Below, piece after piece: positions 9,765-19,439 of a stretch of 28,792 nucleotides of DNA. Each line of letters starts with the position of its first letter. The first letter of the stretch is position 1. The notes beneath the pieces are model-generated. The model did no database searches. It saw only the letters and a list, made by a program, of their open reading frames with translations, and was not told where the DNA came from. The DNA is from Cudoniella acicularis. Lineage: Eukaryota > Ascomycota > Leotiomycetes > Helotiales > Helotiaceae. Where the stretch lies: contig JAAMPI010000660.1 in assembly GCA_013054445.1 (NCBI GenBank), positions 1 to 28,792 of the forward strand. The letters run 5' to 3'. Made by a program: the position numbers and the translations under genes.

Positions 9765-10754
9765 TTATAACTTTCTAGCCCTCTTTAATCCTTTATATAG
9801 TGCTAAAGCCGCCAACGCTTTAACATCTCGTACCCCCTTACACTATAGCTCTTCTAGCTTAACTAGCTTTAAAGTGATCTATTAAGCAAAGTTAGCATGC
9901 TATATATTAGGTGAGTAGAGTAGAACTAAGATAAGGAAGCCCTATCCGAAATAAAGGAGCGTAAGAATAAGTAAAGTTACTCACCTTCTCTCCTTTATCC
10001 CTTAGCCCTATTAACTTCCCCGTCTACTCCTTTAGCTACGCCCTCGGGACCGCTATCTTATACAAAACGATCTAAATATACTTATCATAACCCCCGGCAC
10101 TTAGAAACATCGCTCTTAGAGTTATCTCCCCTAGTTCTACCTTTTTCTCCGGAATCGCTAACTCTGTCAAATTAATCAACTTCTCTTCCGGGATTTCTAG
10201 ATCTAATTCTTACTTTATCTCTATCGCTACCGCCCTTTTAAACGTCCTACCCTTAACTATCCTAGCCGGCAGTTTAACAAATTATAAGCCGCCTATAGGG
10301 ATCCGAGGCTATACGATAAGGAGCACGTGCTTTTTATCGTGACTTCTTTAGGGAAGGTCATCTGGTTAAAGAAACACTATCATACCGACGCTAGCTCTTC
10401 GTAAGAAGACAGCGCCTAGTAGAGATTCCCTTTCGGAATTGGTAATAGTTATAGCGAGTTTTATAAAAGCCGAGACGTTTACCGAAGCGGTCGATTGCTT
10501 AGATATAGATAGCGCGTAAGACATACGGAGATTTATAGAATTTATAACTAGGATTGCTAATTTAAAGGGAGAGATTTCCTTATAGCGTTTTAATCTAGTT
10601 CTATTTGATAATTAGTATATATAGCGGACGAGCCCGAGAAGTAAAGGAGAGGAAAGATTACCTTAAAAGCGGGGAACTTAAGTAATTCCTTCTTAGAGAG
10701 GTTATTGACGAGTTTGATAGATATTTCTATATCGGGGAGTTTAAATATTAACAT
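9765..10754 (-). pseudogene. Nudix hydrolase (ADP-sugar diphosphatase-like), two introns, RIP-damaged
   Basis: ATG at 10752-10754, stop TAA at 9765-9767. Exon 1 ends KKELLKFPAFK; intron 1 is 10601-10661 (61 bp, GTAATC...TAG). Exon 2 holds SPYVLRAIYI, AIDRFGKRLGF, then VLLIVQPRIPIGGL and the Nudix box remnant VAIEIKQELDLEIPEEKL, then LRAMFLSAGGYDKYI. Intron 2 is 9879-9984 (106 bp, GTGAGT...TAG); the last exon reads ITLKLVKLEEL and ALAALALYKGLKRARKL. This exon order and tail match the NUDT14-like fungal Nudix proteins that hydrolyse nucleoside-diphosphate sugars. One frameshift lies in exon 2, and stops replace Gln and Trp. Kept introns mean the copy arose from genomic DNA. Key residues of the Nudix box are changed, so it is dead. 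Confidence 0.8.
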
Positions 10755-10967
10755 TTTGGCCTGATAAACAAGAGGTCTTTAAGGACGGGGAAGTGTGATA
10801 AGGAAGGATAAAAGAAAGGAGAGGTTTTAGAGGCTTTATAAAAGAGTGCGAAGTAGTGCGGAGTGACGTTTGTCAGGCCTTAATATGTGGTAGGGGTTTA
10901 TATAATATCGGAAATAGTAGCCTACTCGTAAGCCCTTACCTTATATTATATATATCTCTTATACTTA

Positions 10968-10990
10968 GGGGCGGATTAAAAGGCCCCCCT
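10968..10990 (-). promoter_or_regulatory. GGGG/CCCCCC motif upstream of the Nudix gene
   Basis: GGGGCGGATTAAAAGGCCCC followed by CCTT, 214 bases upstream of the Nudix ATG. Third member of a motif also found at 5346-5366 and 8395-8413. Rich in C/G in a TpA-rich setting. Confidence 0.35.
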
Positions 10991-11099
10991 TACCTCGAGC
11001 TCGGAGACGTATACTAGCTCGAGAAGTATAGTAGCCTACCTTATACGTCGTTATCACGATAGCTTTACCGCTAAGATTATTCTATATTACTATCGCGTT

Positions 11100-11640
11100 G
11101 CCTGAATTTCTTTAGTACTTTAAGGGTAGGTTAACCCCGACCAAGTAAGGTTACTACGGAGTGTAGTAGGTGATACTACGACTTGTATTCTCCTAGACGA
11201 CTCTTAGCGCCGGGAATGTTACTTATAACTACGTTAAAAATTCTACTAATCGTCTAATAGCGAAATCATACCGAGGAGAAGTAGGTTAAAGACCTGGCTC
11301 GAAGGAGGCAGCACATTTATATAAGCCCTATAACGCGTAATCAGCTATACGAAGTTTAGAATAAGTCTGCCTATGTTCGTCATGAGATTTATATAGCGGC
11401 GGGATTACGCCGAAGAAAGAGGTGATAATAAAGGTTAGCCTATAGCTGATCCTTTTGATTATATAATACGAGGCATATATAAGATAAATTAAGGGGCATA
11501 TCCCGGCGCTAAGATCTTCTTACCGAGTGATTAGCGAGAAGATATCCGGAAAGAGGGGTTTATAGTAGTATCTACTAGCGTAATATAGGGTCACTAGGGC
11601 AAATTTTGGCCTGATACTAGGTTTGTAGTAGTGCCTAACT
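11100..11640 (+). pseudogene. RIPed coding-like frame, function unknown
   Basis: In one plus-strand frame nearly all stops are of the Gln/Trp-derived type. Stretches such as RLKTWLEGGSTFI, RRDYAEERGDNKG, PIADPFDYIIRGIY and YPGAKIFLPSD look protein-like. No domain is recognised. It lies just upstream of the DUF3435 relic in the same direction, but in a different frame and without the sequence expected of a DUF3435 N-terminus, so I treat it as separate. Confidence 0.28.
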
Positions 11641-11787
11641 TATCCTAACATAAAGTATAACGTGATTCTAGCTACTATAGACCCCTTATAAGGTTTATAT
11701 AACTCTTTCGTCTTCTATTTTCACCTGTTTTATATAACTTTATCTATCTTCGTTTAATAAACCGTGCTAGCAACTACGATAAGGAGA

Positions 11788-13040
11788 ATGCCTTAGGAAT
11801 ACGATGATCACTCTAATATATAGGAGATACCCGTTTCCTAGGCCATGTCATTTGACGGCTTTAAGGAGGTCAAACCTTTAAGCTTCGAAACTTTAACCTA
11901 AAGGATTACTAAGAAGGGATTACGCTACTAGGTAAGTATCCTCTATTTATAGGATAACTATAATAAGCTAACGCTTCTTAATAGGACGTGGCCATAATAG
12001 TCAAATATAATCAGAACGGGCTACTAGAGATCTAAATAGAATTAAAAACGGAATATATTAAGGCAGCCTCTACCTTATAAAATCCTATTCTATTTATTTT
12101 GGCTATAGGCCTAGCTAATAGAGCTTTTAAGGATTATAACACAGTCGACGATATCTTTAACGTAAGAGCCCTACGTTATAATCGCTTGATCTTAGAATAG
12201 GCCGATCATATGCTTCGCGTGCCTATTATTCGGGGCCTAATACCTACCGGCCCTTTTAGAACGATCTAAGAGCGAAACTTGTTCTCTAAACAGCCGAAGA
12301 GCGTAGTATAGCGACCTTTCTATTATATACCTACGGCCTTCGATTTTAGAGGTAAAGGACTTGCCTATTATAAAGACTCTTACCCTACTTAAGATATTTA
12401 TATATTAATTAAGTTTAAGATAGTGTCTATTCGAAAGCTAACCGAATAAAGTTCGCTAGCTATAAGGCTTATAACACGTTTTCGAACATACTATTTGGCC
12501 GAAGAGAGTGTTTATAGCTTGTCCCTAGTATTCGAAATAGATTAGCTTTAGATAGGGGAAGAAACTCCGACGGCGTGCCCTAAAGGGCAAACACTAACTA
12601 TAAATTCTTAAGAATATTCTACCGTTAATCAGATAGAGAAGGCTATCGTCATACTAGACAATCCTAAGTCAACAAAAACAGAGGAGCTAAGAGAGTTGCC
12701 GATTATAAGTCTAGCGGACGATAGTCGCTTTCTTTTAGTCGGTAGGACATAAGCCAATTAGTATAATGACTTAATCCTTACGGTTCGCCGGAGCCGTAGC
12801 TACTATTAATAGGCAGACTTAGGGAATACCTCTACTAGAGTATAGACACTAAGGCGATTTCGTTAGAAGTAAAGGTCATACTAAAGTCTTGGTTTAGGGA
12901 AGGCAAGGACTTCTATAATTAGAGAATAAAGTAACTACCCTAAAAATAAACTGCCCCGAGAAGTTTCTATCTGGTTTAACACTCTAGTAAACGTAGAGAT
13001 CCGATAAGCGATAATTAGAGGCGTTAATAGAATATAACAA
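11788..13040 (+). pseudogene. DUF3435 tyrosine recombinase-like gene (Starship captain-like), RIP-damaged
   Basis: ATG at 11788; exon 1 is 48 codons (DGFKEVKPLSFETL, ITKKGLRY), then an intron 11932-11984 (53 bp, GTAAGT...TAG) and DVAIIVKYNQNGLLEI. NPILFILAIGLANRAFKDYN, then FNVRALRYNRLILE, DHMLRVPIIRGLIPTGPFRT, then YYLAEESVYSLS follow in one frame. The order and spacing match the DUF3435 (PF11917) core found in Starship captains and FluG-like proteins; the last segment would carry the catalytic Tyr region. The N-terminal domain is missing or unrecognised upstream. All stops are of RIP type, and the frame stays readable to about 13040. I recall this family only from general knowledge; a profile search would settle it. 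Confidence 0.6.
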
Positions 13041-13127
13041 CCGATCTTCTCTACCCCTTGTCTCTGCCCCTAGTCTCTGCCCCTGGTCTCTGCCCCCTGT
13101 TTCTGCCCTATGTTATCGCTTAGATCT
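12997..13127. repeat. Minisatellite cassette 1 flanked by inverted repeats
   Basis: About five units of a 12-13-bp repeat, consensus GTCTCTGCCCCT, occupy 13046-13110. They are bracketed by a perfect 10-bp inverted repeat, TAAGCGATAA (13005-13014) and TTATCGCTTA (13113-13122), extended by AGATC on both sides. The segment 13121-13140, TAGATCTGCTTATATAAGAC, recurs exactly at 17767-17786 beside a longer array. The bracket suggests a small mobile or excisable element, and the TATA-like CTTATATAAG at 13129-13138 suggests a promoter. The DUF3435 frame can be read into the array, so partial overlap with coding is possible. Confidence 0.7.
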
Positions 13128-13140
13128 GCTTATATAAGAC

Positions 13141-13769
13141 AATAGAACCGTATAACAGAACCGCTTAACATTATGTTCTAGCGAGCTCGAGTCAGGGTAA
13201 AATACGTAGCTCGTAGTACTAGTCGGGCCCCTAGATAGCACAGATAACATTTACGAATCACCTTATATGACTATAGACGCACGTGATACGAGGTGTAATA
13301 CTCTACTCGATTTGACGAAGTATATATAGCTTCGTGGCAAGCCTGCTTTATAAGGCTTAGATTCCGCTAGAAAAGATAGGGAAATTCAATTTAAGATATT
13401 TAAAGAACAATATATTATATTATTTAATTATTCCTCGCCCTTATAATCTCGTTTCCTTCTATATTTAGTTAGAGGCTAACTCTTTAAGGAAATCATATAT
13501 AATTATATATAGTAGTCTTTAAGTATAGGATTGCGCCTACGAGTAGATAAAGCCGAAAGCACTTAGTAATCTAAATATATATGTCAGACTAGTAAAGATA
13601 ACTATAAAATAGAATACCTGATAGCTATACCCGTAAATGTCGTATCGTAGTTAGTACTATCTCTCCGGAATCCTTACGGTATAAATTATAGCTCTTAGGA
13701 GATTGAGTATTACTATCGTTAGTATATAATTTAGGCCTATCCTATAGTTCTAGATCTCCTAGCTATAAA
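13141..13769. other. AT-rich stretch, no gene seen
   Basis: No convincing frame is seen. A palindromic ACTCGATTTGACGAAGTATA-like patch near 13305 is not clearly structured. Confidence 0.35.
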
Positions 13770-14330
13770 TAATAAGCCTATGTATAATAAATACTATAGC
13801 TAAAAGGCCAAGTGACACGTATATCGAAGTTCGGTATAGCCTAAAGGTCGGATATTAAAACCTTAGGGCAAAGATTACTACGGCGCAAGCTATAGCCAAG
13901 ACAGAGACTATAGCCTAGTATAGTCTCTATAGATTTAGATCATAATAGAATCCGTAGTAGACGGAAGGGACTGTTAAACCCTATATAAGAATTACGATTC
14001 CTAGATAGTCTAATCGATTCTAGAAAGCCGCTATCTCTTCGCTATGATTAGAGAGAATATAAAAAAAGGCCCGAGAAGGAAAAGTATAGGACTACTCCGA
14101 AAAAGAATACTATAAAGACAAGTACGTCGCTAACTTAAATTATAATATGATTATTACGTAGTTCTACGTAGACAAAGATTAAAAGCGTCGCGAAAAGAGC
14201 TACGCCGAGTAAATAGGAGTAGATATTCATAGTCTTATTATAGATACGTTATAAGCTGTTTAGGGACTTCCGGAATGATCTAGATAAAGGCCGATATCTA
14301 GAGAGGAGATATTTATTGTCTTGTCGCCAG
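13770..14330 (+). pseudogene. RIPed gene fragment of unknown function
   Basis: One plus-strand frame gives about 185 codons when TAG/TAA are read through: AKRPSDTYIEVRYSLKVGY, ITTAQAIAKTETIA, then DYSEKEYYKDKYVANLNYNM, DQKRREKSYAEQIGVDIHSL. The composition is charged and helical in the second half. No family is recognised and neither end is certain. It follows minisatellite cassette 1 in the same direction, so the TATA-like site at 13129-13138 could have served it. Low confidence as a gene. Confidence 0.3.
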
Positions 14331-15023
14331 TTAGGCAGATTATTCTATCGTAAGAGTAGATAGTAGCCATTTTGGCTTCTTCTTTGTCTAGGAGTATACG
14401 ATAGTTTATTAGCTCCTAGTTGATTTATAATCTCCCTCTCCGTACGCAAATCTAGCTCCGACGCTATCTTCCCGGTTCGTGCCGTATATAGGAATTCTCT
14501 ATAGTTTATCGGAAGATTATTCCTAAGTTTTTAAAGCCTTCTATTTAAGCTAGAAATTTAGGTCTTATAGTCTAAAATAATAAAAGCTAGAGAGTAATAT
14601 TCTAAAATTAGTTTCGGGGTGCGGAACCGGCTCCTTATCAAGCATTGATCGCTTTAACAACCTTATAACAATACTAGGTAGTAGAACATAAAGGGGAAGT
14701 AAGATCATAGCTAAAGAACTTAACTCCGTTTTAGACTTTATAGAGCAATCTAGGAGATTTAGGAATAGGGACAGAGAACTAGACAACACTAACTCCGGGT
14801 AAGAGAGGACCTACTTTTATATAATCTTAGAACAACGAACTATATATTAGAACTAGAAGTGACTAGTATATAGCCTATATATCCTAAGAAGGGATAGGTC
14901 AGGGTAAATGATATCTATATCTATATCTATATCTATATCCGTATTAAGTATTACTAGTATCTTCTTCTTTTACTAAGGAGACAAACATCTCTAAAAAGCC
15001 TTTATCTAAACTATTTTTAGTAT
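14331..15023. other. Stretch without a resolved gene; CTATAT tandem run
   Basis: A 74-codon open frame on the minus strand (14565-14789) lacks recognisable features and is probably chance. A short tandem run of ATATCT units lies at 14911-14940. Nothing else is supported. Confidence 0.4.
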
Positions 15024-16020
15024 CTAACTCCGTAGAAACGTTCGAGCCCGGGGTTTATCTTTAATTATAAAACTACTTTCTAGCTTCTTTTTTACGAAGA
15101 GAGCTACTCTTAAATTTTACTAAAGGCAGTATTTGTTAAAGACTATAAGATATAATTCTTACGGTTGATTAAGCTAATCTAAGATTGCCGCTATAATAGG
15201 ATAAAGCTAAGAGTAGTTGTACTCGGAAATACGTACGTATAAGGGAGTCTAGGATAGTATTAGTATGTCTAGTTTTAGATAGTTAAGGCCGTTAGAAATC
15301 TTACCTATTCACCTATTCCTAACATATAACGTACTAGACAATATACTACTACTACTGTCATGCTCGGACGCTTAGTAACAAAGCTCTTATCCGGAAGAAT
15401 AGCTTTAAGAAGGTACTTGGCCAGAATTCCGGCTCTAGATTCTATCTTATCTATCTCCTCGTTAAGCCTTTTCAAGAATATTAGTAGGCCTGGCCACCCT
15501 AATCTATACCGTAGTTTGTCAAGCATATAAATCTCGACTTTAAGAAACTCTTCCGCCTCGTAACTATCTCCGTATAGCTTCTAAAGGCTTTTTATCGTGA
15601 CTACTTCCCTGTCTTCGTATTTTACGGCAATAGAGAGTACTATTATACCGACGAGCTATAGCCTATTACTAGAGACTTCTTTAAGAGAAAGAAATCTATC
15701 GATATAGTTAATTATAAGGAAAAGTGTTTCTTGTCGTAAAGAAAATCGGGAATAGACTTTAACTAACTATAGAATCAATCGCGAGCGTATTTCCTAATTA
15801 AGACGGGTGTCCCTTTGTTTGATAGCTATATAGTTAGGATCAGGAAGTATCTTATCCTAGGGGTAGTCAGTATAGATAAGCAAGAGAGCGGGAATTAGGG
15901 AAAAGATACGCACTTAAAGCTCTCGTATATATTTAAAAATCTTATCTTTATACTCTAAGACAATTTTATTATAGTCCGTAAGGTATTTAATCATTCCTTT
16001 CGAGTTATATTAGAAAGTTT
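15024..16020 (-). pseudogene. Mitotic B-type cyclin, RIP-damaged
   Basis: Reading leftwards: IFKYIREL, then DPNYIAIKQ, LILxLVKVYSRFSLRQETLF, IINYIDRFLSLKEVSSNRL, LVGIIVLSIAVKYED and VEIYMLDKLRYRLGWPGLLI. This is the cyclin box of the CDC13/NimE (Clb) class, whose MDWLVQVH, ETLF, NYIDRFLS, KYEE and LGWPGP signatures are all visible in altered form. A second cyclin fold follows after a likely short intron near 15300: VRISEYNYS, LYPIIAAILD, IVFNKYCL, ending at TAG 15024-15026. The first cyclin fold is unusually well preserved for this region. The N-terminal destruction-box part should lie between 16020 and 16500 but could not be read. The product would bind a Cdk; this copy cannot, because Trp and Gln codons are stops. 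Confidence 0.78.
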
Positions 16021-16631
16021 CACCTAGAAGTTATTTAATACGGAGTATATTCGTTATATATATTAGGACTATATATAGTATTATATATGCTATATAATTC
16101 TTTCGCTTTATAGACGCTTTCCTACTTTTGGCTTCTACGAAGAGGATCTAGGACAGTCTCCTCTTCCGTTTTAGACTCCGTTTTAACGACTCGGGGCCGT
16201 AAGCTAGAGCCTATTCAGGCCCCCGTATTAAGCTAGGACGCTTGGCAAGCGAGGACTTTTATGATCATAGAGACAACCTAGATATTGTTTAAAGAGGATT
16301 TTAAAGGAGAACGTCGTTAAATAGAAGTAAGGATAATTTAATGTTGACTAACCGCTATATAATGACATAAGCCGCTTATAGCGCACCAACTAACTAATAT
16401 TAGTGCTTAAAAAGCCAAATAAAGCACTCGTGGGATCCGATTAAGCTCCTCTCGCGGAAGTATAAGGGTATCTATAAAACCTAAGCGGAAGAGGCAACTT
16501 GGTAACTAAAGCGTATACTAAACAGTATACGTATATCTACGCCGCTTAGAATCTTCTAACTGCCTTTTTAAGGCTTAGTTTCTCAGTTTCATCTATCATC
16601 CTAATCTATTACTTCTCTCTGCCTAATATTA
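16021..16631. other. Probable lost cyclin N-terminus and spacer
   Basis: The minus-strand frame stays loosely readable to about 16060, then becomes too damaged. The remainder to 16631 shows no gene on either strand. Confidence 0.35.
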
Positions 16632-17449
16632 TTAGTTACTTTTAGGATAGATATACCAAGTCCTAAAATCATTAGAAACTCTATCAATATTTAACCCGTT
16701 TCTTAATTCCTCTATAAGCGACATGATTCTTGCTACTATCTAGGAATATTACGATATACTACTTCTAAAATAATCTACCGCTATTATACTCTTCTATAGC
16801 TCGTATTGTAGTGTCTGATTAGCATCCCTAAGCTGACTCCGTTCTTACTCAGACTCCTGTCGTAGTTTAGATTCGGCCGTAGCCTGATCCTTCTACTATT
16901 TTAGCTCTCGTTCGAGGTTTTTATTTTCTTGTCGTAATTTATTAATCTTCGTACTAAAGCTCGCCTATAGAGACTTTAACAAGTTTGTTAGTTAGAATCA
17001 GAAACTTAATATACTTATATACCTCTATTAACATAAGAGTTTCCTATATATACTCCGCTGATCTCGCCCGGGTTTTAGTCGTTACCGGTATAGCCTCGAA
17101 CGCTAAGTCAATTCCTTTATATAATTCCTTATAAGCGCCGATTAAATGATCGCTTATATTTTTTAAGAAAAGGTACTTCTTTTATAGTAATACCTTCTAC
17201 GTATAGAGATCATTAGCACTAGTTATAAGACGAACCTATGATAGTTCGATTACGATTCCTATTTTCTTCTCTAAGGTATTATTTAGTAAGAGCTAAAGAA
17301 GATATATAAAAGAAAGACTTACGAATGTGTTTTGATAATTCTTCCCGGCACCTGCTCCTCTATTTACTACGTTCCTAGTTACTTGATCTGATTAGGGCTA
17401 TTTGTTCGAGATATGATACGAGGAACTAAGAACTAGAAGCGATAGTCAT
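16632..17449 (-). pseudogene. Coiled-coil protein of unknown function, RIP-damaged
   Basis: ATG at 17447-17449, apparent end TAA at 16632-16634. Exon 1 reads MTIASSS and YLEQIALIRSSN; an intron of 52 bp is likely at 17271-17322 (GTAAGT, CTTACTAA branch-like site, TTAG). Exon 2 reads IGIVIELS, VRLITSANDLYT, NISDHLIGAYKELYKGIDLA and FEAIPVTTKTRARSAEYI. It then enters a heptad-rich coiled coil, ASFSTKINKLRQENKNLERE, followed by AESKLRQESE and RSQLRDANQTLQYEL, and ends in FRTWYIYPKSN. Stops lie almost only at Gln/Trp-type positions. I do not recognise the family. It is divergent from the Zn2Cys6 factor at 17996, with minisatellite cassette 2 between them. Confidence 0.5.
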
Positions 17450-17571
17450 ACCAAACTTCTTGTTTCTCGTTAAAACAAGGCCTTCTATATTTTAGAGAAT
17501 AAAATATAATGTTAACGAAAATAAAAAACCAAGCCCTAAGATCATAGGACCTGATTCGGCACGGGGATATA

Positions 17572-17786
17572 TTAAGCGATAGCCGGAGACAATAAAGACA
17601 GAAGATAACGGCCTGGTTTCTGCCCCCGGTCTCTGCCCCTTGTCTTTGCCCCTTACTTTTGCCCCTAGTCTCTGCCCTATGTTTCTGCCCTATGTCTTTG
17701 CCCTATGTCTTTGCCCTATGTCTTTGCCCCTGTCGTTGCCCCTGTCGTTGCCCCTTAATTCTCGCGTAGATCTGCTTATATAAGAC
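17572..17786. repeat. Minisatellite cassette 2 with TATA-like end
   Basis: About twelve units of 12 bp (consensus GTCTYTGCCCYT, CCCTAT and CCCCTGTCGT variants) fill 17614-17757. The left flank TTAAGCGATAGCC resembles the left arm of cassette 1, and the right flank ends in TAGATCTGCTTATATAAGAC (17767-17786), identical to 13121-13140. The inverted-repeat arms are more decayed than in cassette 1. It lies in the intergenic space of two divergent genes, where a promoter is expected, with CTTATATAAG at 17775-17784 as a possible TATA box. CCCCT within the unit equals a fungal stress-response element core, but this may be coincidence. Confidence 0.72.
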
Positions 17787-17995
17787 ATAAACCCCTTATT
17801 AAATATATAATATAATATAGGCTAGAATAAGAAAAGTTTATTAAAAACAATACCGAATTCTAGCTTCTATAATACTGTTCTTAATTATACTTAGCGCTCC
17901 CTTCTGTTTAACTATACTAAATCTTTACTATACTTCTTATATTACGTTATAATAAAACCACTACTTAATATAAAATTTTATAAGATTTAGGAATC

Positions 17996-19180
17996 ATACG
18001 TGTTAGAAAATCTTATAAAAAAGCTCGTAGTAGATACGTATAGTATAAAGCTCGAAGAATAAAGGTAAGTGAAAGAGCTAATTGCCTATCCGTAATTCTG
18101 ACTATATAGTACGACGAGACAAAATCAAAATACGTAAAATATACTATACGTAACGTCCCTTACTCCTTTAGCGACAACTTTACGAGTTCGTAGCGTCTTG
18201 CCTTATTCTAAACGGATCTTTAAGACGACTCTATTAGGACCTACGACCTAACCGTAAACGACCCTATATAGTATTTAGACCGGAATATATACGAGAGAGG
18301 GGCCGCGGTCTCGGATTTCTCGTTTCCTCCCCTAGACTTGGATTTTTAGTTAAATCCGTACTAGAGTATATAGAACCTGTCACTCCTAAACGTTAGGCTT
18401 CTTCTAGCACTATAATCAAATTCCGTATTTATAGCCGTAAACATAAAAGATTCTAGGTAGAGTCAAACTCAGACTATACTACTAATCTTTTAACCGAGTC
18501 TATAGGACTTAATAACACTTATAGAGGATTTTTTATCGAAACGTAAGGATCTAGAAATATCCTTAGAAAGCTTATGTCAACTTTATAAGGACTTACTAAC
18601 AACTATAATATACTCTATATAAGAGGACCTACCGCTCTTTCTACCTAGTCTAGCAGCCGCTATAGAGGAATCAATATTATTTAAACCGAATCTTAAGTAC
18701 GTTAAAACCTTTAATCTTTAATAGTTGCTTCGCTAAATCGAAAAGGGTCAATCTTAAAAGCGATAGCGAGTAAGATATCGAGCGAACTTCTCTATACGGC
18801 GTAATACCCTACGCAGATACTAGTAACTATAGGGAAAAAATCACTACTAGTATAAAGCGTAGTACGTTATAAGGGGTCTTAGGACGTAGCTATACTCGAT
18901 CTGACGGTTATAGAACTTAATGACTAGCGGAGTCATAGAGCCAGGAGAGGTGATAGAAAGATTACTTTTATTATTTTGATTAAGGAATAATATAAGAAAC
19001 CAGTTGATCAACCACTTAAGCCTTAGTAAAGTAGTGACTTTAAGCTAAGCTCCTTATGTCCTAGTAGGCCTATATAACAACCGAGTTTATATCAGATAGC
19101 CCTTCCCAAGTACTCTCTTTATATCCTTCTTACTTGATCAGGTATTCGGTAGTAGCACTTAGACTTCGACAGGATGTTAA
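17996..19180 (+). pseudogene. Zn2Cys6 transcription factor, all six cysteines lost
   Basis: The frame from 17996 (ATA, probably a RIPed ATG) reads RKSYKKARSRYVxYKARRIK, intron 18065-18109 (45 bp, GTAAGT...TAG), then YDETKSKYVKYTIRNVPYSF. Tyr occurs at all six positions of the C-x2-C-x6-C / C-x6-C-x2-C-x6-C cluster, each a TAY codon where TGY is expected. The RKSHKKSRxGCxxC leader is typical of Upc2-like sterol or lipid regulators. Downstream are a segment ending FSFPPLDLDF, then DLITLIEDFLSKRKDLEISL and a basic helical region. The end near 19180 is approximate. The protein would have been a nuclear DNA-binding regulator; the target is unknown. The loss of all cysteines by one mutation type is the clearest RIP record in the window. 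Confidence 0.8.
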
Positions 19181-19439
19181 GCGAGAATAAAGCCGGGTCG
19201 AGACTATAATTACTTTAACGAGAGTTATAAAAATAGTATAATAATAGATTATTCTAAAAGTAATTAGTAACTTATCTAAATATCCTTATATATTTTCGTA
19301 TTATACGATAGACATTATTATAATTACTATAATAGAACCTAAAATTATATTTACGGATAACATGTTTAAAGTAGTCCTCTAGGAGCCAACTTTAGCTCTA
19401 TAATATTCAAATAGAAGGCGCCAATTCTAGATTGATTTA

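Noticed and set aside
14565..14789. 74-codon open frame on the minus strand
   Set aside because: No recognisable feature, and the residue make-up is that of translated TpA-rich DNA.
12997..17757. CRISPR-like array
   Set aside because: Units are contiguous 12-13-bp repeats without unique spacers, in a fungal setting.
13121..17786. The two minisatellite cassettes as the two LTRs of one retrotransposon
   Set aside because: The 4.6 kb between them holds cyclin and coiled-coil relics and no gag, protease or reverse transcriptase; similarity outside the cassettes is short.
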